Assembly: GCA_016715195.1 (NCBI GenBank)
Contig: JADKBB010000025.1
Span: forward strand, 1 to 64,000
DNA: 64,000 bases
Origin: Candidatus Villigracilis proximus
GTDB taxonomy: Bacteria; Chloroflexota; Anaerolineae; Anaerolineales; Villigracilaceae
Reading direction: 5' to 3'
Made by a program: the position numbers and the translations under genes
The notes under the pieces: generated by a model
Told to the model about the DNA's origin: nothing
The model's database searches: none
Seen by the model: the letters and a program-made list of their open reading frames with translations, nothing else
Part shown: piece by piece, positions 25,042-32,485 of the stretch
How the letters are laid out: every line of letters starts with the position of its first letter
How positions within the stretch are numbered: the stretch's first letter is position 1

Positions 25042-25758
25042 CTAATCACAAAATCTTGCCAACCCAACCTTATCGTGAATCACAAATCGCCCATCGGCAT
25101 CCGTGCTGAGTAGTCCCTGCTCTTTGAAAAATACCATCGCCTGATTGACACGTTTGCGCGAAGCGCCCACCAGATCGGCCAGATCGCTCTGCGTCAACAC
25201 AATGCGGACTTGTACTCCATCCGCTATTTCACGGCCATAGCGTTCGGCGAATGCAAGTATCTGACGCGCCACCCGTCCATTTACATCTAACGTTGCCAGC
25301 GATTGAATCACCTGATCGGAAAGCCGCACGCGTGCGGATAATATCTTCACCAAATTCCGCGCCACTGGAGGAAAGTTATCCATCAAGTAGTTGAATGTGG
25401 TTTTGTCCATCCACAATAGAAGCGAGTTCTCCAGCGTGATGGCACTTGCAGACCGCCCCACGCTATCGATCAAACTCATTTCACCGAGCAGATCACCGCT
25501 GCCAAGTACAGAGAGGATCACATCACGCCCACCCTGTTCAATGTGAATTTTTACTGTGCCATGCAAAATGATATATACAGCCTCGCCCGGTTGTTCGATG
25601 GTCATCACATTCATCCCCGCAGTAAAGATACGGCGATGCGCGTGCTTTGCCACCCAGTCTAGCTGAGTCTGTGTTAATCCTTCAAACAATTTAATGTCCG
25701 AAAGTATGTTGCGGGTGTCATCTATCTTGAGTTCGGTCATTCTTAACATATTGTACAT
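25042..25758 (-). CDS. Crp/Fnr-family transcriptional regulator
   Basis: This 238-residue protein has an N-terminal cyclic-nucleotide-binding-type barrel (about residues 20-135; PGEAVYIILHGTVKI, GSGDLLGEMSLIDSVGRSAS), a long dimer helix and a winged helix-turn-helix near 170-225 (TQSDLADLVGASRKRVNQAM). The phosphate-binding cassette reads GEMSLIDSVGRSA, so cAMP or a related nucleotide is possible. There is no Fe-S cysteine set, so it is not an oxygen-sensing Fnr. The start could also be ATG 25740. Its coding start lies eight bases after the MBL gene's stop, so the two form one minus-strand unit. Confidence 0.88.
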   Translation of the reverse strand: MYNMLRMTELKIDDTRNILSDIKLFEGLTQTQLDWVAKHAHRRIFTAGMNVMTIEQPGEAVYIILHGTVKIHIEQGGRDVILSVLGSGDLLGEMSLIDSVGRSASAITLENSLLLWMDKTTFNYLMDNFPPVARNLVKILSARVRLSDQVIQSLATLDVNGRVARQILAFAERYGREIADGVQVRIVLTQSDLADLVGASRKRVNQAMVFFKEQGLLSTDADGRFVIHDKVGLARFCD

Positions 25759-25765
25759 CCATTCG

Positions 25766-26746
25766 TCAGAGGCTTCCGAAGTCTCTCTTAATTCTTTCCG
25801 GCGGAGAGTCTTTTAAAAGACCTCGGAAGCCTGTATGCAATTTAATTTCAAGTCCTTCATAGGCGGCGCGTGAATCAGGGAATAACTTTTGCGCTGTAGA
25901 TTCTTGCGCCGCTACCAAATCGTCAGTGTAGGAAGGGTCGTGGTGAAACAGAACCAGTTCACCCGTCTCGGCTGATGCGGCAACTTCTGAAGCCATCACA
26001 GCGGTCGAGTGTCCATAGCCCTGCGTGGATGGGAATCCGGCGAGTTGTCCGCGATAATGTTCTTCGCTGTATTGCGCATCGTGGATCAGCACATCTGCAT
26101 CGCGCGCAAAGGCCACCAGCCTGCGATCCATGCCCACGTAGCCTTCGGTGTCTGTCGCATACACGACCGACTTGCCGCGCCATGTGATGCGATAAATATA
26201 GACTCCGCCCGGGTGCGCGTGCGAACTATAAATGCGGATGACGACCGCGTCGGGGCTTAATCTGGTATTTGATTCAGTTACCCGAATATTTTCTTCATCC
26301 CAAACGATCACCTGTGACTCGCGAACTGACTCGATCTCTTTCGAGGAAGCCATCTCACGCAAGCTGACGGGAAAAGTCTCTGCTGATTGATTGTGTTCGA
26401 GCACGCGCCGTATCGTTTCAGGCGTGCCGCCCGGCCCAAAAATATGCAGGCGTGTGTTCGGCATATAAGCAGGGACGAAAAACGGAAAGCCCTGAGTGTG
26501 GTCGTGATGCAAGTGACTGAAGAGCAGCAGGAATTCCAGCGGACGTTTTTCCGCAGGGTGGGCAGCGCGTTTTGCCAGCTCACGCCCAAGTGGAATGATT
26601 CCTGTGCCGGCATCCAAAATGATCGTGCGCTCGCCGGCGCGAATCTCCACGCAGGCTGTGTTGCCGCCAAAGCGGACTGTGTCTGCGCCGGGTGTGGGAT
26701 AACTTCCGCGCACACCCCAGAATTTGATTTTCAGTTCTTCGTTCAT
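25766..26746 (-). CDS. MBL-fold metallohydrolase
   Basis: This 326-residue metallo-beta-lactamase-fold protein has HLHHDH (residues 78-83), LDAGTGI (45-51), ATDTEGYVG, a distal IHDAQYSEE and HHDP motifs. This is close to the beta-lactamase-like, phosphodiesterase/RNase Z-type set often found beside signalling proteins. GGAGG precedes the ATG. The last roughly 22 residues (TGFRGLLKDSPPERIKRDFG...) are encoded by a palindromic repeat (25770-25832), so an ancestral protein probably ended just before it. It pairs with the downstream Crp/Fnr regulator. Confidence 0.87.
   Translation of the reverse strand: MNEELKIKFWGVRGSYPTPGADTVRFGGNTACVEIRAGERTIILDAGTGIIPLGRELAKRAAHPAEKRPLEFLLLFSHLHHDHTQGFPFFVPAYMPNTRLHIFGPGGTPETIRRVLEHNQSAETFPVSLREMASSKEIESVRESQVIVWDEENIRVTESNTRLSPDAVVIRIYSSHAHPGGVYIYRITWRGKSVVYATDTEGYVGMDRRLVAFARDADVLIHDAQYSEEHYRGQLAGFPSTQGYGHSTAVMASEVAASAETGELVLFHHDPSYTDDLVAAQESTAQKLFPDSRAAYEGLEIKLHTGFRGLLKDSPPERIKRDFGSL
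25770..25832. repeat. Palindromic repeat, AGACTTCCGAAGTCT family, copy 3, inside a coding sequence
   Basis: AGGCTTCCGAAGTCT (25770-25784) and AGACCTCGGAAGCCT (25818-25832) form the same paired-palindrome layout as the other copies, with compensating changes. It supplies the C-terminal codons of the MBL gene. Confidence 0.82.
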
Positions 26747-26816
26747 CTCATGCCTCCATTTCAGATTACTCTCTTATTATCTTCGTTACAGAGTTTTCCT
26801 CAAGGAAAGTTTTCGC

Positions 26817-26848
26817 ACCTGTACTGGGAAATATTTCTCAGTACAGGT
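26817..26848. promoter_or_regulatory. Perfect 10-bp-arm palindrome upstream of the MBL-Crp unit
   Basis: ACCTGTACTG (26817-26826) and CAGTACAGGT (26839-26848) enclose an AT-rich centre with GGAAATATTTCT. It lies about 70 bases before the MBL start, where a regulator site could be. Confidence 0.4.
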
Positions 26849-26850
26849 CC

Positions 26851-26914
26851 AGACTTCCGAAGTCTTTTAAGAGTCGTCCAGGCGAAGATGCATCAAAAAA
26901 GACTTCGGAAGTCT
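26851..26914. repeat. Palindromic repeat, AGACTTCCGAAGTCT family, copy 4
   Basis: AGACTTCCGAAGTCT (26851-26865) and AGACTTCGGAAGTCT (26900-26914), with about 34 bases between. Confidence 0.85.
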
Positions 26915-26928
26915 CTTATTATGGCTTG

Positions 26929-27081
26929 CATCCTGAGCGGAGTGACGAGTGCTGTTCGAGGAACGCAGTCGAAGGACAATTTACGTGCTTCGGCTGCGTT
27001 CGGACGATGGAACTGTCCTCTCTCCGCTCACATTGTCCCGACGTCCTTTCGGGAGCATGTAAATTGTCTGCGCTCAGGATG
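26929..27081. mobile_element. MITE-like element of about 153 bases
   Basis: Ends are exact inverted repeats, CATCCTGAGCG (26929-26939) and CGCTCAGGATG (27071-27081). Inside are GAACGCAGTCGAAGGACAAT and related units. Part of the inside (27022-27058) recurs inverted at 24917-24954. There is no coding capacity and no clear target duplication. Confidence 0.5.
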
Positions 27082-27104
27082 TAGTTACTTAAAAGTCATG
27101 GCGG

Positions 27105-27110
27105 TATAAT
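27105..27110 (+). promoter_or_regulatory. -10 box close to a start codon (leaderless type)
   Basis: GGTATAAT ends seven bases before the ATG at 27118. No ribosome site is present. Confidence 0.45.
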
Positions 27111-27117
27111 TCTGCAC

Positions 27118-27345
27118 ATGCTTCCTGACTTGCAGTTGAAAGACCATTTGCGTCTACGGAAACCACATCCATGCGGATCGTATGAGTGGACAGTGGTGCG
27201 CCTTGGCGCGGATATTGGTTTGGAATGCATGGGCTGTCAGCATCGCGTGATGCTCACACGCCGTGAACTGGTAAAACGTTTGAAGGCAAATTTGACAATT
27301 CATGAAGAGAATAAAAAGGAACAACGTCCCGCAGATTTAGGTTGA
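27118..27345 (+). CDS. DUF951 family protein
   Basis: This 75-residue protein has the DUF951 pattern: LRLRKPHPCGSYEWTVVRLG (residues 11-30) followed by ADIGLECMGCQHRVMLTRREL. The three Cys residues (CGSYEW, CMGC) suggest metal binding. The family is small, widespread in Gram-positives and Chloroflexota, and has no settled function. It is likely read from a leaderless transcript. A GT4 glycosyltransferase starts 61 bases downstream. Confidence 0.85.
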   Translation: MLPDLQLKDHLRLRKPHPCGSYEWTVVRLGADIGLECMGCQHRVMLTRRELVKRLKANLTIHEENKKEQRPADLG

Positions 27346-27406
27346 TCAACTTTGTTGGTTAGATAAATCAGTGGGATGTTTTACAAAATTTCAGGAGAAA
27401 TCGAAC

Positions 27407-28651
27407 ATGGCAGAAAATGTAACAGAAGTTGGAAAGAAACTTCATATGGGTTCGCTTCGCATCGGGTTGTTCACAGACACGTATGCACCGCAGATAAACG
27501 GCGTTTCCATTTCTTTGCAATTGGTGTCGGAGGGATTACAACGCAGAGGACACCAGGTTACGATCTTCGCACCAAAAATTCCCGGCTATAAAGACGATCA
27601 ACCCGGCGTGGTGCGGCTTCCATCTTTGAAATATTTGAATGACCCGCCGATTTATGTGGCTGTGCTTGGAACTCCGCGCAGCACATGGTCGTTGACCAGA
27701 AAACATTTTGACGTGCTGCACGCCCACAGTCCGCTGACAGTGGGACTGCTGGCTTATTTCACAGCTTCCACCAAAAATCTGCCTCTTATTTACACGTATC
27801 ACACATCCATTACAGATTACACTCATTATCTTAAGATCATCGGTGGCACGGGCGTCATCCGCCATGCGGCACGCTGGTTTAGCACCACGTCTACCAATCT
27901 TGGCGATCAAATTGTGGTGCCTTCGCCCAAATTCCATCGTCTGCTTTTGGAACAGAAAGTAACCAAGCCGATCATTACCATTCCCAACGGAATTGATTTG
28001 AGCAATTTCAAGGCGGTGAAAAATCCTGGAAGCTTTAGAAACAGGCTCGGGTTAAGTGCTGATGCGCCGATCTTGTTATCCGTCGGCAGAGTGGACCCGG
28101 AGAAGCGTCTCGATTTTCTGATCGATGCATTTGTGCGTATGTCAGAGCGGGTTCCTGATGCGCATCTTGTCTTTGCCGGTGATGGCGGAGCGCGCAAAAA
28201 ACTTGAAGAACATGCAGCCGCAACGAATGTGAGCGACCGCATTCATTTTCTTGGCATGGTTAATCGCGCTGAGTTACCTGATCTTTTACATGACGCGACC
28301 ATCTTTTTATCTGCATCCACAACCGAAGTGCATCCCATTTCGGTGATCGAGGCGATTGCCTCCGGGCTGCCTTTGGTGGTCGTGCAGGATGAAGCCTTCG
28401 AAGGCATGATCGTGGAAAACGAGAACGGACATTTAACTCCGCTGGATGTGGGTGTGTTTAGCGATACATTGGTGAAGCTGTTATCTGACCCTGAAAAACT
28501 TGCGCGTTATGGCAAACGTTCCACTGAATTGAGTGAGAAATTTTCCATCGAGGGGCAGGTCAGCGCATTGGAGAATCTCTACTTTGAGGCCATCCTGCAA
28601 AACTGGCGCGGAAGTTTCGTCTCGCGTATTTCTGCCAGATTGAAGTTTTAA
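27407..28651 (+). CDS. GT4-family glycosyltransferase (glycolipid or PimB-like)
   Basis: This 414-residue GT-B enzyme starts with a donor-accepting N-terminal fold (RIGLFTDTYAPQINGVSISL, about residues 17-36; VLHAHSPLTVGLLA). Its C-terminal nucleotide-sugar domain has LLSVGRVDPEKRLDFLIDAF, FAGDGGARKKLEE, FLGMVNRAELPDL and the ExxxxxxE-type SASTTEVHPISVIEAIASGLP. The closest style is the group that glycosylates diacylglycerol or phosphatidylinositol, but the acceptor is not proven. I chose ATG 27407 because AGGAGAA stands eight bases upstream. No other pathway gene is adjacent. Confidence 0.87.
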   Translation: MAENVTEVGKKLHMGSLRIGLFTDTYAPQINGVSISLQLVSEGLQRRGHQVTIFAPKIPGYKDDQPGVVRLPSLKYLNDPPIYVAVLGTPRSTWSLTRKHFDVLHAHSPLTVGLLAYFTASTKNLPLIYTYHTSITDYTHYLKIIGGTGVIRHAARWFSTTSTNLGDQIVVPSPKFHRLLLEQKVTKPIITIPNGIDLSNFKAVKNPGSFRNRLGLSADAPILLSVGRVDPEKRLDFLIDAFVRMSERVPDAHLVFAGDGGARKKLEEHAAATNVSDRIHFLGMVNRAELPDLLHDATIFLSASTTEVHPISVIEAIASGLPLVVVQDEAFEGMIVENENGHLTPLDVGVFSDTLVKLLSDPEKLARYGKRSTELSEKFSIEGQVSALENLYFEAILQNWRGSFVSRISARLKF

Positions 28652-28659
28652 GAACCTTT

Positions 28660-28737
28660 AAACACAAAGGACACGAAGTACACAAAGGTTTAAAACCTTA
28701 ATGGTTTTCCTTCGTGACCTTGGTGTCCTTTGTGTTT
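28660..28737. repeat. Intergenic inverted repeat (aaacacaaaggacac family)
   Basis: AAACACAAAGGACAC (28660-28674) and GTGTCCTTTGTGTTT (28723-28737) are exact inverted repeats around a smaller GGTTTAAAACC hairpin. A half-copy is near 56760. Confidence 0.75.
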
Positions 28738-28768
28738 AATATTTTCTTCGCATTGATTTATCAGGGGG

Positions 28769-28774
28769 TATAAT
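28769..28774 (+). promoter_or_regulatory. -10 box close to a start codon (leaderless type)
   Basis: GGGGGTATAAT ends nine bases before the tsaE ATG at 28784, with no ribosome site between. Confidence 0.4.
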
Positions 28775-28783
28775 TCTTTCGCG

Positions 28784-29281
28784 ATGCCCATCCTTGATTC
28801 TCACACCATTGAATTTTTCAGCCGCAGCCCCGAGCAGACGCGTCGTATTGGAATGCGTCTCGGCGCTGAGATCAAAGCAGGCGATGTGATCTGTTTGCAG
28901 GGCGATCTCGGCGCAGGGAAAACAACCTTTGTGCAGGGTCTCGCGCAAGGCTGGGGGTCTCAAGATTCTGTTTCAAGCCCCACTTTTGTTATTGTCAATT
29001 TATATCGCCGCGCGAATGGCGCTCAACTCTTTCATCTTGATACGTATCGTCTTGAATCTTTGCCTGAGGCAGAGGAACTTGATCTTGAGTCCATGCTTAC
29101 CGAAGGTGCGCTGGTGATCGAATGGCCTGAGCGGCTCGACGGGCTGATTCCCAAAGAACGATTGTGGATCAACCTTGAGCACATTCAGGAGGAACACCGT
29201 CAGATGCGTTTCAACGCGAACGGCAAACGTTACGATGAATTGCTTGAGGGCATTCGTCAATCCATGTTTGGAGGGGCTTAA
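28784..29281 (+). CDS. tsaE: tRNA threonylcarbamoyladenosine biosynthesis ATPase TsaE
   Basis: This 165-residue P-loop protein has LQGDLGAGKTTFVQGLA (Walker A near residues 40-47), SPTFVIVNLY, LFHLDTYRL and LVIEWPERL, all standard in TsaE. It helps TsaB and TsaD attach threonylcarbamoyl to A37 of ANN-decoding tRNAs. The stop overlaps the tsaB start by one base (TAATG), so the genes are translationally coupled. tsaD and tsaC are not in the window. The probable leaderless promoter is at 28769. Confidence 0.93.
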   Translation: MPILDSHTIEFFSRSPEQTRRIGMRLGAEIKAGDVICLQGDLGAGKTTFVQGLAQGWGSQDSVSSPTFVIVNLYRRANGAQLFHLDTYRLESLPEAEELDLESMLTEGALVIEWPERLDGLIPKERLWINLEHIQEEHRQMRFNANGKRYDELLEGIRQSMFGGA

Positions 29282-29955
29282 TGTTACTTGCAATTGATAC
29301 ATCCACTGCACAGGTGGGATTGGCTTTATATGATGGGACTCAGATCCTGAGCGAGATGACCTGGACGACACGTCAGCATCACACGACTGAATTGGCCCCG
29401 GCTCTTTCCGGACTTTTGAATCGGTGCGGCGTTTCTATGGACATGGTCAGCGCTTTGGGTGTGGCAGTTGGCCCGGGTTCTTTTACAAGTTTGCGTGTTG
29501 GTTTATCTTTGGTAAAAGGCATCGCGCTTGCGCGTCATATTCCTGTGATCGGAATTTCCACTTTGGATATTATCGCGGCGGCGCAGCCTGTGGGCAAACA
29601 CGCTTCGCGGCTGGCCGTGGTGATTCAAGCCGGGCGTAAGCGAATCGCTGTCGGTTGGTATAAATGCCTGAAGAACGAGTGGCAGGTTCAAGGTCCAGTA
29701 AGAAGCGGGACGGTTGATGAGCTGGCAGATGAAATTAATAGTCCCACATACGTGGCCGGCGAGTTAACGTCTGATGACCGCACTCGCATGGCGCGGAAAC
29801 GAGTCAATATTCTGCTGGCTTCGCCCGTGTATTGCATCCGCCGTCCGTCCATTCTGGCAGAGTTGGCGTGGGCGCGCTGGCAAAATAATGATGTGGACGA
29901 TGCCGCGTCGCTCGCGCCTGTATATCTACATGTTGAGGGCACGCCGATTTTATGA
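29281..29955 (+). CDS. tsaB: tRNA threonylcarbamoyladenosine biosynthesis protein TsaB
   Basis: This 224-residue ASKHA-fold protein opens MLLAIDTSTAQVGLALY and carries TTRQHHTTELAPAL, VAVGPGSFTSLRVGLSLVKG (about residues 61-80) and ISTLDIIAA. These are the TsaB markers. TsaB is the non-catalytic partner of TsaD in the t6A complex. It overlaps tsaE by one base and rimI by four (ATGA), so the three are one coupled operon. Confidence 0.92.
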   Translation: MLLAIDTSTAQVGLALYDGTQILSEMTWTTRQHHTTELAPALSGLLNRCGVSMDMVSALGVAVGPGSFTSLRVGLSLVKGIALARHIPVIGISTLDIIAAAQPVGKHASRLAVVIQAGRKRIAVGWYKCLKNEWQVQGPVRSGTVDELADEINSPTYVAGELTSDDRTRMARKRVNILLASPVYCIRRPSILAELAWARWQNNDVDDAASLAPVYLHVEGTPIL

Positions 29956-30407
29956 GTGTCGTCTACCGTAGAATGACATTGGATGATTTGGAACAAGTGG
30001 TCGCGATTGACCAGATCTCTTTTAGTTTGCCGTGGCCTGCGCGTTCATTCCGCTTTGAGTTGACAGATAATCCGGCTTCGCGCTGTTGGGTGGCCGATCT
30101 GGATGGACGCATCGTGGCGATGCTGGTGGCGTGGTTCATTGTGGATGAAATTCACATCGCGACGATTGCCACGCATCCTGATTTTCGCAAGCAGGGCATT
30201 GGCGAAAAAATATTGTCGCTGACTTTACAATCTGCAAAAGAAGAAGGCGCGATCACTTCGTTTTTGGAAGTCCGCGAAGGAAATCTGGCCGCGCTGAATA
30301 TGTATCGCAAATTTGGTTTTGAAGTGGATGGCCGCCGCACTGGTTATTACAAAGATAATGGTGAAGATGCGATCTTAATGTCACTTAAGGATTTGAGTGG
30401 AGGATGA
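29952..30407 (+). CDS. rimI: Ribosomal-protein-alanine N-acetyltransferase RimI
   Basis: This 151-residue GNAT protein has IATIATHPDFRKQGIGEKIL (acetyl-CoA loop, about residues 69-88), FLEVREGNLAALNMYRKFGF and a closing GRRTGYYKDNGEDAILM, the RimI pattern. RimI acetylates the N-terminus of ribosomal protein S18. Its place directly after tsaB, with an ATGA overlap, is common in bacteria. The next gene's ATG follows the stop codon directly. Confidence 0.92.
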   Translation: MSVVYRRMTLDDLEQVVAIDQISFSLPWPARSFRFELTDNPASRCWVADLDGRIVAMLVAWFIVDEIHIATIATHPDFRKQGIGEKILSLTLQSAKEEGAITSFLEVREGNLAALNMYRKFGFEVDGRRTGYYKDNGEDAILMSLKDLSGG

Positions 30408-31055
30408 ATGACCGCTGAAGAAACTTTAGCCAAAATTGCCGGGGAAGTTTCTGTATGCACGAAATGTGTGCTGCATGAATCACGCAAAAAATCCGTGCCC
30501 GGCGACGGCCCTGCGAATGCAGAGATCATGTTCATTGGGGAAGGCCCCGGCTTTCATGAGAACGAGCAGGGACATCCCTTTGTGGGTGCTTCAGGTAAAT
30601 TTTTGGATCAACTGCTGGCCCAGGCAGATGTGACACGCGAAGAAGTGTTCATTGCGAATGTAGTGAAGTGCCGTCCGCCGGGAAACCGCGACCCGTTACC
30701 CGATGAATTAGCTACTTGTGATATGTATTTGGAAGCGCAGATCAAGGCAATAAATCCTAGTATTATTGTGACGCTGGGACGCATATCCATGAGTAAGTTC
30801 TTCTCAGGAGTTAAGATCAGCGCTGTGCATGGGCAAATGCAAAAGGTGGGTGAAAGGTATGTCATCCCAATGTTTCATCCTGCGGCGGCCTTGCATCAAT
30901 CTGCGCTTAAACCTACTATTCTGGCTGATTTTGCAAAACTACCGGATCAATTGAAGGAGGCGCGTGCCGCATTAGGGAAACCGGTTGTAGAAAAAGTAAA
31001 AAAGAAGGTGGAAGAAATTCCAGACGATGCACCAAAGCAATTAAATTTATTTTAG
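30408..31055 (+). CDS. Type-4 uracil-DNA glycosylase (iron-sulfur)
   Basis: This 215-residue protein has the family 4 signature: four Cys ligands of a 4Fe-4S cluster (C17 and C20 in VCTKCVLH; C88 in VVKCRPPGNRDP; C104 in LATCDMY), the motif GEGPGFHENEQGHPFVG (about residues 44-60) and a late MFHPAAALHQ. It removes uracil from DNA to start base-excision repair. An alternative would be a close relative with other base specificity. It starts one base after the rimI stop, and its C-terminal tail is Lys-rich. Confidence 0.93.
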   Translation: MTAEETLAKIAGEVSVCTKCVLHESRKKSVPGDGPANAEIMFIGEGPGFHENEQGHPFVGASGKFLDQLLAQADVTREEVFIANVVKCRPPGNRDPLPDELATCDMYLEAQIKAINPSIIVTLGRISMSKFFSGVKISAVHGQMQKVGERYVIPMFHPAAALHQSALKPTILADFAKLPDQLKEARAALGKPVVEKVKKKVEEIPDDAPKQLNLF

Positions 31056-31090
31056 CTGAAACATGGAAACATCTGATGAAAGGAGAAAAT

Positions 31091-32413
31091 ATGTCTACAA
31101 AAGAAGATCTGATTAAGAAATTAAAAGATAAAACTGCAAAGATAGCGATTCTTGGTTTGGGGTACGTGGGTTTGCCGCTTGCGGTTGTATTCGGCGAGGC
31201 GGGCTTTCATGTCACAGGGGTTGATCCTGATAAACGTAAGATCAATTCACTGGCCGAGGGCAAGTCCTATATTCCTGATGTAAAGAGTGAAGCGGTTGCG
31301 AAATTGATCAAGGATGGTAAATTTACCGCCACAACTGATTTTTCTGTGCTAAAGGAAATGGATGCGGTTAGCATTTGTGTGCCGACCCCGCTGCGTAAAA
31401 CGGGTGACCCGGATATGTCCTTCATTATTTCCGCAACCGAAGAATTGGCGAAATATGTCCACAAGGGCATGGTGGTGGTACTGGAATCGACAACCTATCC
31501 CGGCACAACCCGCGAATTGCTTTTGCCAAAATTAGGCATTGAGCATGATCTTGTTGTCGGTGAAGATTGGTTCCTTGCCTTTTCACCTGAGCGCGTTGAC
31601 CCGGGCCGAGAAGATTGGACAACCATCAACACGCCCAAGGTTTTGGGCGGCATCACCGAAGCTTGCGGCGAAGTGGCAACTGCCTGGTATGAAGGCGCGA
31701 TCAAGACTGTGCATCATGTCTCCTCTGCCGAAGCGGCTGAAATGTCCAAGCTGCTTGAGAATACTTTCCGTATGATCAACATTGGCATGGTCAACGAACT
31801 GGCGATCATGTGCGAACGTCTCGGTGTGGATGTGTGGGAAGTGATCGATGCGGCCGCGAGTAAACCATTTGGCTTTATGAAATTCACCCCCGGCCCTGGT
31901 CTGGGCGGACACTGCATCCCAATTGACCCGCTATATCTTTCATGGAAGATGAAATCCTTTAATTACAATGCGCGCTTTATTGAACTCGCGTCTGAGATCA
32001 ATACCAACATGCCGCGTTATGTGGTCAATCGTGTGATGGAAGGTTTGAACGATCACGGCAAGGCGTTGAAGGGTTCCAAAATCCTCGTGCTGGGTGTGGC
32101 GTATAAACCTGATATTGATGATGTACGCGAATCTCCTGCTCTGGATGTGATCGGCCTTTTGAAAAACAAGGGCGCAATTGTGGAATATCACGACCCGTAT
32201 ATTCCGCATGTTCATCATGAGCATGATGGCTGGCAAATGGACAGCGTCAAGGATATGATGAAGTCGGTCAAGGAATCTGATGCGGTGGTGATCATTACCA
32301 ATCACAAGGAATATGATTACAAAGCGATCATTGAATCTGCGAAATTTGTTTTCGACTCTCGAAATGCCACCGGCAAACTTGGGAAGAACAGCGCGAACGT
32401 TGTAAGGTTATAG
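31091..32413 (+). CDS. UDP-N-acetyl-D-glucosamine/mannosamine 6-dehydrogenase
   Basis: This 440-residue nucleotide-sugar dehydrogenase has an N-terminal NAD site ILGLGYVGLPLAVVFGEAG (GLGYVG at 22-27), VESTTYPGTT, FSPERVDPG and a catalytic Cys in GPGLGGHCIPIDPLYLS (around residue 270). The GGHCIPxDP form fits WbpA/WecC-type enzymes that oxidise UDP-HexNAc to the uronic acid, rather than UDP-glucose dehydrogenase. The start is ATG 31091 after AAAGGAGAAAAT. It opens the long surface-glycan region. An AsnB-type amidotransferase at 45.7 kb might amidate the resulting uronic acid. Confidence 0.9.
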   Translation: MSTKEDLIKKLKDKTAKIAILGLGYVGLPLAVVFGEAGFHVTGVDPDKRKINSLAEGKSYIPDVKSEAVAKLIKDGKFTATTDFSVLKEMDAVSICVPTPLRKTGDPDMSFIISATEELAKYVHKGMVVVLESTTYPGTTRELLLPKLGIEHDLVVGEDWFLAFSPERVDPGREDWTTINTPKVLGGITEACGEVATAWYEGAIKTVHHVSSAEAAEMSKLLENTFRMINIGMVNELAIMCERLGVDVWEVIDAAASKPFGFMKFTPGPGLGGHCIPIDPLYLSWKMKSFNYNARFIELASEINTNMPRYVVNRVMEGLNDHGKALKGSKILVLGVAYKPDIDDVRESPALDVIGLLKNKGAIVEYHDPYIPHVHHEHDGWQMDSVKDMMKSVKESDAVVIITNHKEYDYKAIIESAKFVFDSRNATGKLGKNSANVVRL

Positions 32414-32485
32414 GTTTAATTTTTTCAGGATCAGGTGTCGGGCTTTCTCTTCTGACACCTGATACGTGACACAGGAGCACTTTTT

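Larger units (their letters stand above)
26747..27117. other. Gene-free region packed with palindromic repeats
   Basis: No coding frame is credible between the MBL and DUF951 genes. In order it holds the MBL leader, a 32-base palindrome (26817-26848), a copy of the AGACTTCCGAAGTCT family (26851-26914), a MITE-like element (26929-27081) and the DUF951 promoter. Confidence 0.75.
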
